This document shows positions 45,384 through 53,645 of a DNA stretch of 64,000 nucleotides, one piece after another (position 1 is the stretch's first letter; the number at the start of each line of letters is the position of its first letter). This DNA comes from Aliivibrio sifiae (GTDB lineage: Bacteria; Pseudomonadota; Gammaproteobacteria; Enterobacterales; Vibrionaceae). The stretch is from the NCBI RefSeq assembly GCF_002954705.1, contig NZ_MSCO01000001.1:1508066-1572065 (forward strand). The letters run 5' to 3'. Under the pieces are notes generated by a model, which was not told the origin of the DNA, made no database searches, and worked only from the letters and a program-made list of their open reading frames with translations. The translations under genes were made by a program, and so were the position numbers.

Positions 45384-45728
45384 TTAGTGCTTGAAAGTAT
45401 TCATTTCTGTGGCACTTGTTGCAGTTAAATCACCCGCTGGATTCAATAAATGCGGTAAGATTTTAGGTAAGTTCAATACAATATCTTTATCTTCAACCGG
45501 ATAAATCACTTCATTATACCAACCCAGCAACCCCATTGATGCATAACCAATAGCATCGTTGTCTTCACGGTGTTCAATGATGATTTGTAGAAAACGCAAG
45601 ATTGCTTTATCGTTTGATCCTGCTTGCTCACGCGTTGTGTGAAAAATCTTAGTCGCTTCAACTACTAGCCCTGCATATTCAGTTTCAACTGAAACCTTAA
45701 AAGAGCCACCATCAACAGATATTTTCAT
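45384..45728 (-). CDS. Conserved-looking hypothetical protein
   Basis: A 114-residue protein I do not recognise. It starts MKISVDGGSFKVSVETEYAG and has a mixed helix/strand pattern with no signal peptide, membrane segment or Cys cluster. It has its own terminator downstream. It is divergent from the DUF134 operon, with 224 bp of shared upstream DNA that contains a strong inverted repeat. Confidence 0.65.
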   Translation of the reverse strand: MKISVDGGSFKVSVETEYAGLVVEATKIFHTTREQAGSNDKAILRFLQIIIEHREDNDAIGYASMGLLGWYNEVIYPVEDKDIVLNLPKILPHLLNPAGDLTATSATEMNTFKH

Positions 45729-45870
45729 AATATTTAGCCAATTAAATTATTCTAATTAGGCCGAATAATAACGAAAAATACGCTCTTTGTCGTGATTACT
45801 TCTACAAACCAATTGATCTAAGTAAAGGAAAATAGCGCCGTGATTACTTTTTAATCTGACTACTGAGCTA

Positions 45871-45915
45871 GTTTTTAGCATATACCAAGAATAGTTATTG
45901 GCATATGCTAAAAAC
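45871..45915. promoter_or_regulatory. Long inverted repeat overlapping the DUF134 promoter
   Basis: Left arm GTTTTTAGCATATACCAA (45871-45888) and right arm TTGGCATATGCTAAAAAC (45898-45915) are 18-bp inverted repeats with one mismatch and a nine-base centre. The right arm contains the -35 hexamer of the promoter, so a bound regulator would block or remodel RNA polymerase. The regulator may be the DUF134 protein itself. Confidence 0.7.
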
Positions 45916-45926
45916 ATTCTTATAAT
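45898..45926 (+). promoter_or_regulatory. Sigma-70 promoter of the DUF134 operon
   Basis: TTGGCA (45898-45903), a 17-bp spacer, then TATAAT (45921-45926). Only one base departs from consensus. The start codon at 45953 lies about 20 bp after the predicted transcription start. Confidence 0.8.
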
Positions 45927-45952
45927 CGTTTTATATTTAATGGAGAGTATTC

Positions 45953-46240
45953 ATGGCTAGACCTAAAAAGTGTCGCAGAATCTGTGGCAGAGCATCTTAC
46001 AGTTGCTTTAAGCCAAATGGTGTACCTACAACTGAACTACCACAAATTAAGTTACTTGCTGAGGAATTAGAAGCTCTACGCCTCGCCGATTTTGAAGGTC
46101 TCAGTCAACAAGAAGCGGCTGATCAAATGATGGTTTCACGTCAAACCTTCGGGAATATTGTTAAACAGGCAAGGTTCAAAGTAACGAGTTGCTTAGTGCA
46201 AGGAAAGGCCTTAATGCTCCAAACGGAGAAAGAAGAATGA
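45953..46240 (+). CDS. DUF134 family predicted DNA-binding protein
   Basis: A 95-residue protein of family DUF134. It starts MARPKKCRRICGRASYSCFKPNG and ends with a sigma-like helix-turn-helix (LSQQEAADQMMVSRQTFGNIVKQAR). These proteins often precede NifX/NafY-type genes, as here. Its stop overlaps the next start (ATGA). The inverted repeat over its promoter suggests autoregulation. Confidence 0.88.
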   Translation: MARPKKCRRICGRASYSCFKPNGVPTTELPQIKLLAEELEALRLADFEGLSQQEAADQMMVSRQTFGNIVKQARFKVTSCLVQGKALMLQTEKEE

Positions 46241-46677
46241 TATTTGCAATCCCCTATCAAAATGAACGCATCGCTGGCCATTTTTCAAAAGCAGAGTCGT
46301 TTGTATTTACCAATAAGAGCGACTCTATAATCAGAAATAATCCAGCATTGAATAACGACAGTTGTGGTGGAAAAAAATCCCTATTAGCACTATTAAAAGA
46401 ACAACAAACAGATGCTGTCTTAATTCGAAATATTGGACAGAAGATATTAGCAAAACTACTTAATGCTAATATTCGTGTTTTTCGCACATCTGGTCGTTTA
46501 TCACTAGAAACACTAAAACTTTCTGAACTAACAGAATTAATCGACCCCTCTCAAGGGCGCCCATGTAAAAACAGCAAAAAAAACTGCTGTAAAAAAGAAG
46601 TAAATACACCACCGAGAATATTAAAGCCTCAACAAAACATCAACGGGCAATTTACTGTATTTGGAGTGAAACAATGA
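46237..46677 (+). CDS. NifX/NafY-like dinitrogenase cofactor-type protein
   Basis: A 146-residue protein with a dinitrogenase iron-molybdenum cofactor domain (about 1-110): MIFAIPYQNERIAGHFSKAESFV, CGGKKSLLALLKEQQTDAVL, and LLNANIRVFRTSG. A Cys/Lys-rich segment (CKNSKKNCCKKEV) follows. Start 46237 overlaps the DUF134 stop. Non-diazotroph members are thought to handle metal clusters. It is translationally coupled on both sides. Confidence 0.83.
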   Translation: MIFAIPYQNERIAGHFSKAESFVFTNKSDSIIRNNPALNNDSCGGKKSLLALLKEQQTDAVLIRNIGQKILAKLLNANIRVFRTSGRLSLETLKLSELTELIDPSQGRPCKNSKKNCCKKEVNTPPRILKPQQNINGQFTVFGVKQ

Positions 46678-46871
46678 GTACCCTATTCATTACTTTTAGC
46701 GTTTTTATACTCGTTATTTTATTAATGGCGCTAGGCGTAATTTTTGGTCGAAAAGAAATTCAAGGCAGTTGCGGCGGGCTAAATAATGTCGGAGTTAATA
46801 AGGTATGTAATTGTGAGACTACCTGCGACGAACACAAACTGTATCAAATATCAGAGCCTACCGATAAATAA
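46674..46871 (+). CDS. NqrM-like protein (Na+-NQR maturation factor family)
   Basis: A 65-residue protein with one N-terminal membrane helix (LFITFSVFILVILLMALGVIFG) and the NqrM Cys pattern GSCGGLNN...VCNCETTCDEH. NqrM is needed to insert iron in the NqrD/E subunits of the Na+-pumping NADH:quinone reductase. The usual nqrM lies by the nqr operon, but no nqr gene is here, so this may be a second copy. It overlaps the NifX-like gene by 4 bp. Confidence 0.82.
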   Translation: MSTLFITFSVFILVILLMALGVIFGRKEIQGSCGGLNNVGVNKVCNCETTCDEHKLYQISEPTDK

Positions 46872-46909
46872 ATTAAATCTTATCACTTACAGTCAGTATA
46901 CTTAGAAAA

Positions 46910-46946
46910 TAAGCAGTGATGATTAACTCACTTCACTGCTTTATTT
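46910..46946. terminator. Terminator of the DUF134-NifX-NqrM operon
   Basis: AAGCAGTGA pairs with TCACTGCTT over a 13-base loop, with TTATTT after it. It lies 38 bp after the last stop and before a convergent gene. Confidence 0.8.
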
Positions 46947-46980
46947 AATATCATCGGTTAAATATGGTTACTATTTGTTA

Positions 46981-47337
46981 TTATGCTGACGGTTTTACTT
47001 CTTCTTTTTTATCACATAGATAAGCGTTACCAAACATAGTTACTGAACTTGAAAAATTCAAAGGCTGAAATAAATATAATGTATTAGCCCCCAATGCTGC
47101 AGTTTTAATACGCATTTGGTTTAATGTTCCCCAAACCATATTTTTATCTGCATGTAACCAATAATCATAAAAATGGCCTTCAGAACCAAATACAATTCCC
47201 ATTCGTTGACAGTCTTTTACCTCATCAACCTCATCCCAGATAACGTCTACTTTTTCTGATTCTTGAGTTGGAAAAGTAACACAGCCAGTTAATAGCATAG
47301 TAGATGCCAGCATGATGCCAGCCATTAGCGTTTTCAT
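46981..47337 (-). CDS. DUF4156 domain lipoprotein
   Basis: A 118-residue lipoprotein with signal MKTLMAGIMLASTMLLTGC (lipobox LTGC). The small domain has the DUF4156 features CQRMGIVFGSEGHFYDYW, MRIKTAALGANTLYL and a C-terminal Cys (AYLCDKK). Start 47337 places the signal at the terminus. Function is unknown; it is probably outer-membrane attached. Confidence 0.8.
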   Translation of the reverse strand: MKTLMAGIMLASTMLLTGCVTFPTQESEKVDVIWDEVDEVKDCQRMGIVFGSEGHFYDYWLHADKNMVWGTLNQMRIKTAALGANTLYLFQPLNFSSSVTMFGNAYLCDKKEEVKPSA

Positions 47338-47655
47338 TAAATAATCACTAACAAAATAAATGTTGCGTGATTTTAGTGAAAAAAAATCCGCTGGCAAGTT
47401 AAAAATGAATAGACGCGTAAATTAATAGAAACCAATCAATTATATAACCATAATAATAACATTTAACCTTACCTTTTAATTAACAATATTGTTAATTATT
47501 GATTTTTGTATTGCCCTTCGTATTCCAAAAACATTAATCCAACTCTTTTAAATTAAATAAGAATGAAGTGCAGATTTATTAGGTAGATATATTATTTATA
47601 TAAAGATAAATAGCATCAATAACAATGATATTATCGATGCTATTTGATATTACGC
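47338..47655. other. Intergenic region with 22-bp palindrome
   Basis: This very AT-rich gap of 318 bp holds a perfect palindrome TAATTAACAAT/ATTGTTAATTA at 47477-47498, and the yccF terminator at its right end. The palindrome sits about 140 bp before the DUF4156 start and could be an operator. No gene is evident. Confidence 0.5.
47608..47645 (-). terminator. Terminator of yccF
   Basis: AAATAGCATC and GATGCTATTT pair around an 18-base AT-rich loop, 11 bp after the yccF stop. The stem is modest in GC. Confidence 0.6.
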
Positions 47656-48108
47656 TTATCGCCACTTATCTGCTTCTGCTCTTGCATTTGCATTACGAGC
47701 GGCCGCTGCAACTTCTTTATCTACAATTGTCTGCCCAATAGGAGCAATAGAAATGGCAGCAAGCTTTAAGTGCTGAATCGCAAATGGAATACCAATAATA
47801 GTAACAAAGCACGCAACCGCTGATATTACATGTCCGATTGCCAGCCAGAAACCCGCAAAAATAAACCAAAGCACATTACCTATAAAACCAAGGCTACCTG
47901 TACCAATGTCTTCATTTAACGTCAATTCATCACGCGCAATCGCCTCTTTTCCAAAAGGAAAAAATGAAAATCCAGCAATAACAAAACACGCTCTCCCCCA
48001 TGGGATACCAATAATACTAATGAAAGCAAGAATGCCAAAAAAGCACCAAGCCAAGCCCATGAATACACCACCAAAAAGGAACCAAATTAAATTACCAATT
48101 GCGCTCAT
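47656..48108 (-). CDS. yccF: YccF domain inner-membrane protein
   Basis: A 150-residue membrane protein with two YccF repeats, each a hydrophobic hairpin: IGNLIWFLFGGVFMGLAWCF to GIPWGRACFVIAGFSFFPFGKEAI, and IGNVLWFIFAGFWLAIGHVI to GIPFAIQHLKLAAISIAPIG. It matches E. coli YccF in length and order. Function is unknown. Confidence 0.88.
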   Translation of the reverse strand: MSAIGNLIWFLFGGVFMGLAWCFFGILAFISIIGIPWGRACFVIAGFSFFPFGKEAIARDELTLNEDIGTGSLGFIGNVLWFIFAGFWLAIGHVISAVACFVTIIGIPFAIQHLKLAAISIAPIGQTIVDKEVAAAARNANARAEADKWR

Positions 48109-48183
48109 TTTCTTTCCTTAACTTAAATATGATTACTTATATAACGTGAAACATAGTACCACTATTACAAATCAATACTGTAA

Positions 48184-48345
48184 TTAATCATCAGCACCAC
48201 ATTTTGCACATTCATCATAGGTTCTTTCCCCTTCGCTGATCACTGTATATTGAATGACACACTTTTCACACAAAGCGAGAATTGGGTATGCTTCTTTTCT
48301 TTTTTTTGAAGCAGTATTACCTTCGGTTGTATAAAACTTTCTCAT
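48184..48345 (-). CDS. Small zinc-ribbon-like protein (53 residues)
   Basis: The minus strand encodes 53 residues starting MRKFYTTEGNTASKKRKEAY, with CEKC near residue 26 and CAKC near residue 46, so four Cys form a probable zinc ribbon. AAGG lies seven bases before the ATG. It is too short for usual gene finding. Small size lowers certainty, but the CxxC pairs and ribosome site support it. Confidence 0.6.
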   Translation of the reverse strand: MRKFYTTEGNTASKKRKEAYPILALCEKCVIQYTVISEGERTYDECAKCGADD

Positions 48346-48399
48346 CGAGATACCTTATATTTTTCCAAATTTACTTTGGATTAAGATTCAATATATTAT

Positions 48400-48852
48400 C
48401 TATTTAAAAATAGTTTTCGCTTTTAAGGTTTCTTCTTCACTAACACCGTCCTGCAAAGAAGGGTTAGTTGGGTAGCTCTTACCATCAAATGTCATAAGTA
48501 CATACCCCTTCCCTTTGGACCAAACAATTAAGTTATTCCATCCATTCTTTTTTGTCTCAGTAACCCTTATTGGCGTACTAATAACCGTACTTTTAGAAAT
48601 AAGAGCAAAGTCTGATCCTGTATTTTGAAAAACCAACATTGAACAACCACCAGAACCACACCAGTTCATGCCTTTTAGCATAACAACGGCATCTTCAAGT
48701 CCATCATTATTTAAATCGGTATAAGCGACATCAAAATCTGCGGCATTATTTTCAAGCGCAACTGAAACCGCTTGATGTATATCTGGCCTTAACTGGGGTT
48801 GCTCACTGCAACCAAACAAAAACAATGAAAAAGGTATCCATAACAATGTCAT
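48400..48852 (-). CDS. Hypothetical lipoprotein with FG-GAP-like segment
   Basis: A 150-residue lipoprotein (signal ending LFGC, lipidated Cys 15). The segment DVAYTDLNNDGLEDAVVMLKG resembles an FG-GAP/calcium-binding repeat, and WCGSGGC may form a disulfide. I do not recognise a named family. It is a single gene. Confidence 0.65.
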   Translation of the reverse strand: MTLLWIPFSLFLFGCSEQPQLRPDIHQAVSVALENNAADFDVAYTDLNNDGLEDAVVMLKGMNWCGSGGCSMLVFQNTGSDFALISKSTVISTPIRVTETKKNGWNNLIVWSKGKGYVLMTFDGKSYPTNPSLQDGVSEEETLKAKTIFK

Positions 48853-48918
48853 ACAAGCTTCTCCCTAATAATCTTAGTTATATCAGTCTAAATTCACCTT
48901 TCAATAGTACCATTAAAA

Positions 48919-48954
48919 CAAAAACACCCGACAAGGTTAAGTGTCGAGTGCTTT
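48919..48954 (-). terminator. Terminator of DEAD-box helicase gene
   Basis: On the minus strand CACTCGACA pairs with TGTCGGGTG (one G-U) and TTTTTG follows. Confidence 0.8.
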
Positions 48955-48983
48955 TCATTCTAATTTAATAACTTACGTTATAT

Positions 48984-50252
48984 TTACCAGTTATCTGGGT
49001 ATTTTCTTTTGTTCTTCTTGCCAGTGCCTTCTGGTTTTGCCACTGGTTTAATCGCTTCTAATAAAGCTTCTGTGATCTCTTCATCCACTTCAAAACCTGC
49101 GATTTGTTCACGCTCAAGACGAATTTTGTTTTTCTTCTCAATGATTTTGAAGTGATGGTAATCTTCATAATCAATAAGTGATAACGCTAAGCCCACTTCA
49201 CCAGCACGGCCACTTCGACCTATACGGTGCATGTAATCAGCAGGGCTTCTTGGTAAATCAAAGTTAATTACTACTGGTAGCTTTTCAATATCTAAACCAC
49301 GAGCCGCAATATCAGTTGCGATTAACACTTCAATCTCGCCGGCTTTAAAGGCTTCAAGAACACGACTACGAGCGCCCTGTCCTTTATCACCATGGAATAC
49401 TTCAGCAGTAATACCACGTTTAGAAAGTTTATCAGCTAAGTGATTACAGCTGTTTTTCGCATTAACGAAAATAAGTGCTTGTCGCCATTCATTCTGATTA
49501 ATCAAATGTGCTAAAACTGCGGTTTTCTCACCTTTATTAACGGTAAATACACGCTGTACTAATGTACTTGCATCTGCACTTTGTAATTGAATCTCAACAG
49601 GGTCATTAAGTAACTCTTGAGTTAATGTTTGTACTTCTTCAGGGAACGTTGCTGAGAACAATAATGTTTGCTTGTTCTTTGGTACTAATGAAAGCAACTG
49701 ATTAAGCTCATCAGTAAAGCCAAGGCTTAGCATTCTATCTGCTTCATCAAGTACTAAGGTTTTTACTTTATCAAGCTTAATAGCATTACTTGAAATCAAA
49801 TCCAGTAATCGACCCGGAGTCGCAACCAAAATATCAGCACCACCACGCAGTGCCAGCATTTGAGTATTGACTGAAACGCCACCAAAAACAGAAACGGTTT
49901 TAATCGCACCATTAAAATGCACCGCATAAGATTTAATGCTGTCAGCCACTTGCTTAGCAAGCTCACGAGTTGGAACTAACACTAGACCAGTAACATAGTT
50001 ACCTTTCGTATTTTGTACTTTGCCTGATTGCTGAAGTTCAGCAATTTGCTGCAACATAGGTAAAGCAAATGTTGCTGTTTTACCTGAGCCTGTGTTTGCT
50101 CCCGCAATTAAGTCACGTCCAGCTAAGACACTTGGGATAGCTTGCGCTTGAATAGGCGTTGGCTGTTGATATTCCAGCTCAGTTAATCGTGCTAACAAAG
50201 GTGAAATAAGGCCAAGTTCAGTAAAGTTGGCTGGAGTTGTAATAGTGCTCAT
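48984..50252 (-). CDS. DEAD-box ATP-dependent RNA helicase (RhlE-like)
   Basis: A 422-residue DEAD-box helicase. Visible motifs in order are Q motif YQQPTPIQAQAIP, Walker A GANTGSGKTATF, PTRELAKQ, TPGRLLDL, DEAD (VLDEADRMLSLGF), SAT (LLFSATFPEE), ATDIAARGLDIEKL, and HRIGRSGRAG. The C-terminal tail is short and basic (GTGKKNKRKYPDNW). It remodels RNA in ribosome assembly or decay. Which RhlE/SrmB subgroup it belongs to is not clear from motifs alone. Confidence 0.93.
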   Translation of the reverse strand: MSTITTPANFTELGLISPLLARLTELEYQQPTPIQAQAIPSVLAGRDLIAGANTGSGKTATFALPMLQQIAELQQSGKVQNTKGNYVTGLVLVPTRELAKQVADSIKSYAVHFNGAIKTVSVFGGVSVNTQMLALRGGADILVATPGRLLDLISSNAIKLDKVKTLVLDEADRMLSLGFTDELNQLLSLVPKNKQTLLFSATFPEEVQTLTQELLNDPVEIQLQSADASTLVQRVFTVNKGEKTAVLAHLINQNEWRQALIFVNAKNSCNHLADKLSKRGITAEVFHGDKGQGARSRVLEAFKAGEIEVLIATDIAARGLDIEKLPVVINFDLPRSPADYMHRIGRSGRAGEVGLALSLIDYEDYHHFKIIEKKNKIRLEREQIAGFEVDEEITEALLEAIKPVAKPEGTGKKNKRKYPDNW

Positions 50253-50376
50253 TAATATAAAGGGCTCAAAGCTAAGATAATAACTGACTATTTTAACTTA
50301 TTTTTGCTTTCTAAAGTGAATTAAATCCATCATATAAGCTGTTCTATTAATAAAAATAATAGCTCAGATACAACAA

Positions 50377-50405
50377 CGCCCCATTTTAAACGGGGCGCTT
50401 TTTCT
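50377..50405. terminator. GC-rich hairpin after 50425-51456 gene
   Basis: CGCCCC and GGGGCG pair around an AT-rich loop. On the plus strand a CTTTTT tract follows; on the minus strand the tail is weaker. It lies 20 bp after the stop of the minus-strand gene. Confidence 0.6.
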
Positions 50406-50424
50406 TCAGACAACGAAAGAAAAT

Positions 50425-51456
50425 CTAAAGTAGCTGTCTAAGCTTATGTTCAACTAAAGGATCGTTTGGCACTAATTGCTGAGCCATTTCTAATAATTTA
50501 ATCGCATCTTTAGGATGATCATCTTGATGTCTAAGTGCGATATCAATAAGCGGCTGCACATCAATTTGTGCTTGATGCTCTTGCACATGTTCTTCTTTCT
50601 CATCAATCAGAATATTATGAGCTTTGCTCAACAAGCCTAAACGGTGTTCTGAGCTCGAATTAACTTTGCTGAGACGTTTATAATAATCTTCTTTAAAACG
50701 TAACGTTCTCGTTTGCTGGCGAAACTGTGCAATATCAATCTGTTGATTACGAATGAAATCCACTGCTACTTGCTTATAAAAGCCAAATTTATTCAAGTAA
50801 GTTGCATGAGTTCCATGCCCCATCCCAAACACCCGTAAGTGAGTCAATTCTGGATAACGTTTAGCGTGTAAACGGTCGATACGATTGGTCGGGTCATAAA
50901 TGATGTAACCCTTCGCTTTACCTAAATCAAGATCGTGATAATCCCCTTCCCAATCAAACTGCTGTGCAATTTCAGTACTAGAGCGATCATCCCAAGGAGC
51001 TATTTGTTGATTTTTAGTACTCACAGGATGAAACAGTAATACTTGGTCAAGTTGCAGCAAGTTTGCAAAAGCACCGACAGCAAAACCACCACGACTCAGC
51101 CCATAACCTAAACGATAAGTAAAAGGTTCAAGCAACGTAGCTAATTGTTCTAAAAAGAAAATCAAATTTCGACTACGAAACCAATTGCTTTTTCCTAAGT
51201 GTTGGAAAGAGATAACGTTCACTTGCTGTTTTTGTGCTAAGTGGTAACCCCAAGGTGCAAAATCTTCATGCAGATCTTGCTCTTGTACGTTAGTTCCAGC
51301 AGGAGAAAAAGTGAATAATAGCGGCTTGTTCACATCAACAAAGTTATATTTAACATATACGTTGTCTAGTAAGTCTCCACCAGACATTGGCAGTTGTGCT
51401 TGCTGCTCTGAACGTGAGTTGGTTAACCACTCATCTAACCAATATAGTAATTTCAT
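50425..51456 (-). CDS. Alpha/beta hydrolase-fold protein with helical C-terminus
   Basis: A 343-residue protein I cannot name. Residues about 45-230 look like an alpha/beta hydrolase fold: LLFTFSPAGTN at a strand-loop, and GYGLSRGGFAVGAFAN as a nucleophile elbow (G-x-S-x-G type, reading GLSRGG). GMGHGTHATY may provide the catalytic His. The last 45 residues resemble one TPR (DAIKLLEMAQQLVPNDPLVE). It has no signal peptide. Substrate is unknown. Confidence 0.7.
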   Translation of the reverse strand: MKLLYWLDEWLTNSRSEQQAQLPMSGGDLLDNVYVKYNFVDVNKPLLFTFSPAGTNVQEQDLHEDFAPWGYHLAQKQQVNVISFQHLGKSNWFRSRNLIFFLEQLATLLEPFTYRLGYGLSRGGFAVGAFANLLQLDQVLLFHPVSTKNQQIAPWDDRSSTEIAQQFDWEGDYHDLDLGKAKGYIIYDPTNRIDRLHAKRYPELTHLRVFGMGHGTHATYLNKFGFYKQVAVDFIRNQQIDIAQFRQQTRTLRFKEDYYKRLSKVNSSSEHRLGLLSKAHNILIDEKEEHVQEHQAQIDVQPLIDIALRHQDDHPKDAIKLLEMAQQLVPNDPLVEHKLRQLL

Positions 51457-51556
51457 TTAATCTTCCATCAAAAACAGGCGCGAGATTGTATCAAAGATAG
51501 CCGTTAAACGAAAATTTTAGTTTGAACACTAATAATTACAGTTGGAATGATTTCGG

Positions 51557-51594
51557 TACAAAAAATGCCAAGTTATACATATAACTTGGCATTT
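51557..51594 (-). terminator. Terminator of 51662-52558 gene
   Basis: AAATGCCAAGTTA pairs with TAACTTGGCATTT over a six-base loop, and the minus strand continues into a T run. It separates the two hydrolase-type genes. Confidence 0.85.
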
Positions 51595-51661
51595 AATATA
51601 AAGAAGTGAAGAACATTCGATGACTCGGTTAAATCCACCGGAAACGATTTAATCGTGATTT

Positions 51662-52558
51662 TTACTCTAGATGGCTAATAAACTTATCTACTTCCTTGTA
51701 AAAAAGAGAAGCATCGTTTTGAACCCAATGATTAGCATTTTGAAATGGTATATTTTCTAACGAGTTAATAAAGTTTAATGCTTCTTTACACTCATCAAGA
51801 CTATTTGTTCCCCAAAAATAACATTTAGGTAAGTCTAAATTCTCATACATTTGCCCCCATTCAACAACGCCTCTTGAGTCAAGTGTTTTATGTTGTGCAT
51901 ATATTTCACTGGCGGTTTCCCCTAATACGGTAGAAGAGCAACGCCTCAATGATGATAAATATTTAATCCCTGCACTGTGCCCCCAAGAGAACGAGAATTG
52001 TTTAGCAAAGCCATCTCCATGCACCCATGATTCAAACTCAACCTTATCAGTGCTACGATATTTATCAGAGATAATTTTGGACAAAATAATGCTTTCTTCG
52101 TGTAATCCACCTTCTGCATTAATAAACCCATCGATTCTATTTTGATCATCAAGGTTACACGCTAACGTACCAACATCCCCACCCCAAGAATGACCAATAA
52201 GAACACACTTTTTAACCTCTAGTAAATCAAGCGCTTTTAATACACGCAAAGCTTGAAACTCAGTAGTATGGGAAATATTAGATGCAGGAGAGTATCCATA
52301 CCCACACATATCAAACATGACTAAATTATATTGAGCAAGATAATCAAGCGCATCAACAAAACAAAGATGAGACTCCCCTAACCCATGAATAAAAACGACT
52401 GTTTTCTTAGACGATTCAAATTGGGTTGATAAGCAATATAGCTTATCATCATCAATATCTAACCATTGTTCATTTAGCATGTAATCCCTCAAACCTACAA
52501 TTAATACACCTATTGATACTATACAAATCAATAAATAATTTAAATCATAAAAGAGCAA
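51662..52558 (-). CDS. Membrane-anchored alpha/beta hydrolase
   Basis: A 298-residue alpha/beta hydrolase. An N-terminal hydrophobic anchor (LLICIVSIGVLIVGL) is followed by VVFIHGLGESHLCF (oxyanion loop), the nucleophile elbow VLIGHSWGGDVGTLAC (Ser in G-H-S-W-G), and NANHWVQNDAS with the probable catalytic His. The substrate is unknown. Base composition appears AT-rich compared with the housekeeping part of the window. Confidence 0.82.
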   Translation of the reverse strand: MLFYDLNYLLICIVSIGVLIVGLRDYMLNEQWLDIDDDKLYCLSTQFESSKKTVVFIHGLGESHLCFVDALDYLAQYNLVMFDMCGYGYSPASNISHTTEFQALRVLKALDLLEVKKCVLIGHSWGGDVGTLACNLDDQNRIDGFINAEGGLHEESIILSKIISDKYRSTDKVEFESWVHGDGFAKQFSFSWGHSAGIKYLSSLRRCSSTVLGETASEIYAQHKTLDSRGVVEWGQMYENLDLPKCYFWGTNSLDECKEALNFINSLENIPFQNANHWVQNDASLFYKEVDKFISHLE

Positions 52559-52632
52559 ATCTAAAGACAGGTGATGAACAATAATGCATCTATTTATCGA
52601 TATTTAATACTAAGTATTACAACCCTACAGAT

Positions 52633-53604
52633 CTAAAATTGGCTGTTTTCAAAACGATATTTAAGATCGATAGCCAGGTTGCTTGGTAACGTAAGTTTGA
52701 CATCAAGCGCGTCAGGCAATCTGTCACCATCCGTATTTTGATAATTATATTCATACTGAGTAATATTATCACCGCTTGTTTCTTTGAGGTATTTAATCGG
52801 AAAGAAAGCAAGTCCAAAAAAGTCCATATCAACTTTCCATTCTTTTATTGGATCAACATAATGTACACCGTATATCAATGAACCATCATCTATGTATTCT
52901 AATTCCACCACTCTTACCAAGTTACCTTGTTTTTCATGGGTTGCTTTTTTAATTTCACCATTATCATAATAGTCTAATTTCAGAGTATTCCTATCCAAAA
53001 CGGTATGGTTCAATTTCTTAATCTCTTTCACTCTTTTTAGTCGTCCATCAGAGTAATAAGAATAACGGTAAACAAGTTTCAATTTATCTAAACGGTTATC
53101 TGATTTTTGAATACGTTTAATTAAATGTCCTTCATCACTGTATTCATATTTAATAGTATACGTTTCCTCTGGTAACCCCTCTAAATTGGAAACATGATCG
53201 TTAAACACCTTCTTACGCTCAATACTAACAACCCTTCTGTCATTGATTTCTTTGTATTCATATTCAGAAATAAAATTTTGTTTGGTATGCTTAATATGAG
53301 AATCAGGATTATTAGGTTGCATCAAAGCCTTCGCTACTTTTACTGTCCCATCAGGGTTATATTCGTAGTTAAAAATACTGTCTAAATACTTACGTTGAGT
53401 GACTTTATTTTGTTCATTATAGAGATACTCTCCAACAATACTTTCCTTTTCCTTAAGGATTTTAACGAAGGTGTTTAGCCGTAAATTATTTGCTATTACT
53501 GAATTCTGATCGACATAATCTTCAAAAACAGAATAACGTTCATAAGCATAAAGTTGAGGACTTATTATTAAAGCGATAGCGGTAACCACACATTTTATAT
53601 TCAC
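52633..53604 (-). CDS. Exported YD-like repeat protein
   Basis: A 323-residue protein with a signal peptide (MNIKCVVTAIALIISPQLYA). Its body holds repeats with a Tyr-x-x-Asp/Glu-Gly pattern: YEYNPDGTVKVAK, YEYSDEGHLIKRIQ, YSYYSDGRLKRVKE, DYYDNGEIKKATH and LEYIDDGSLIYGVH. Spacing is about 35-50 residues. These resemble YD/RHS repeats or MORN-like strands, but no RHS core or toxin is present. It is probably a periplasmic beta-structure protein. Function is unknown. Confidence 0.72.
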   Translation of the reverse strand: MNIKCVVTAIALIISPQLYAYERYSVFEDYVDQNSVIANNLRLNTFVKILKEKESIVGEYLYNEQNKVTQRKYLDSIFNYEYNPDGTVKVAKALMQPNNPDSHIKHTKQNFISEYEYKEINDRRVVSIERKKVFNDHVSNLEGLPEETYTIKYEYSDEGHLIKRIQKSDNRLDKLKLVYRYSYYSDGRLKRVKEIKKLNHTVLDRNTLKLDYYDNGEIKKATHEKQGNLVRVVELEYIDDGSLIYGVHYVDPIKEWKVDMDFFGLAFFPIKYLKETSGDNITQYEYNYQNTDGDRLPDALDVKLTLPSNLAIDLKYRFENSQF

Positions 53605-53645
53605 AATTATTTACTCTTAATTAATAGTTAAAACGAAAGAATGAT

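Noticed and set aside
44917-46871. A nitrogen fixation island
   Set aside because: NifW-like and NifX-like proteins are present, but no nitrogenase structural or cofactor assembly genes are, so only a metal-handling role is considered.
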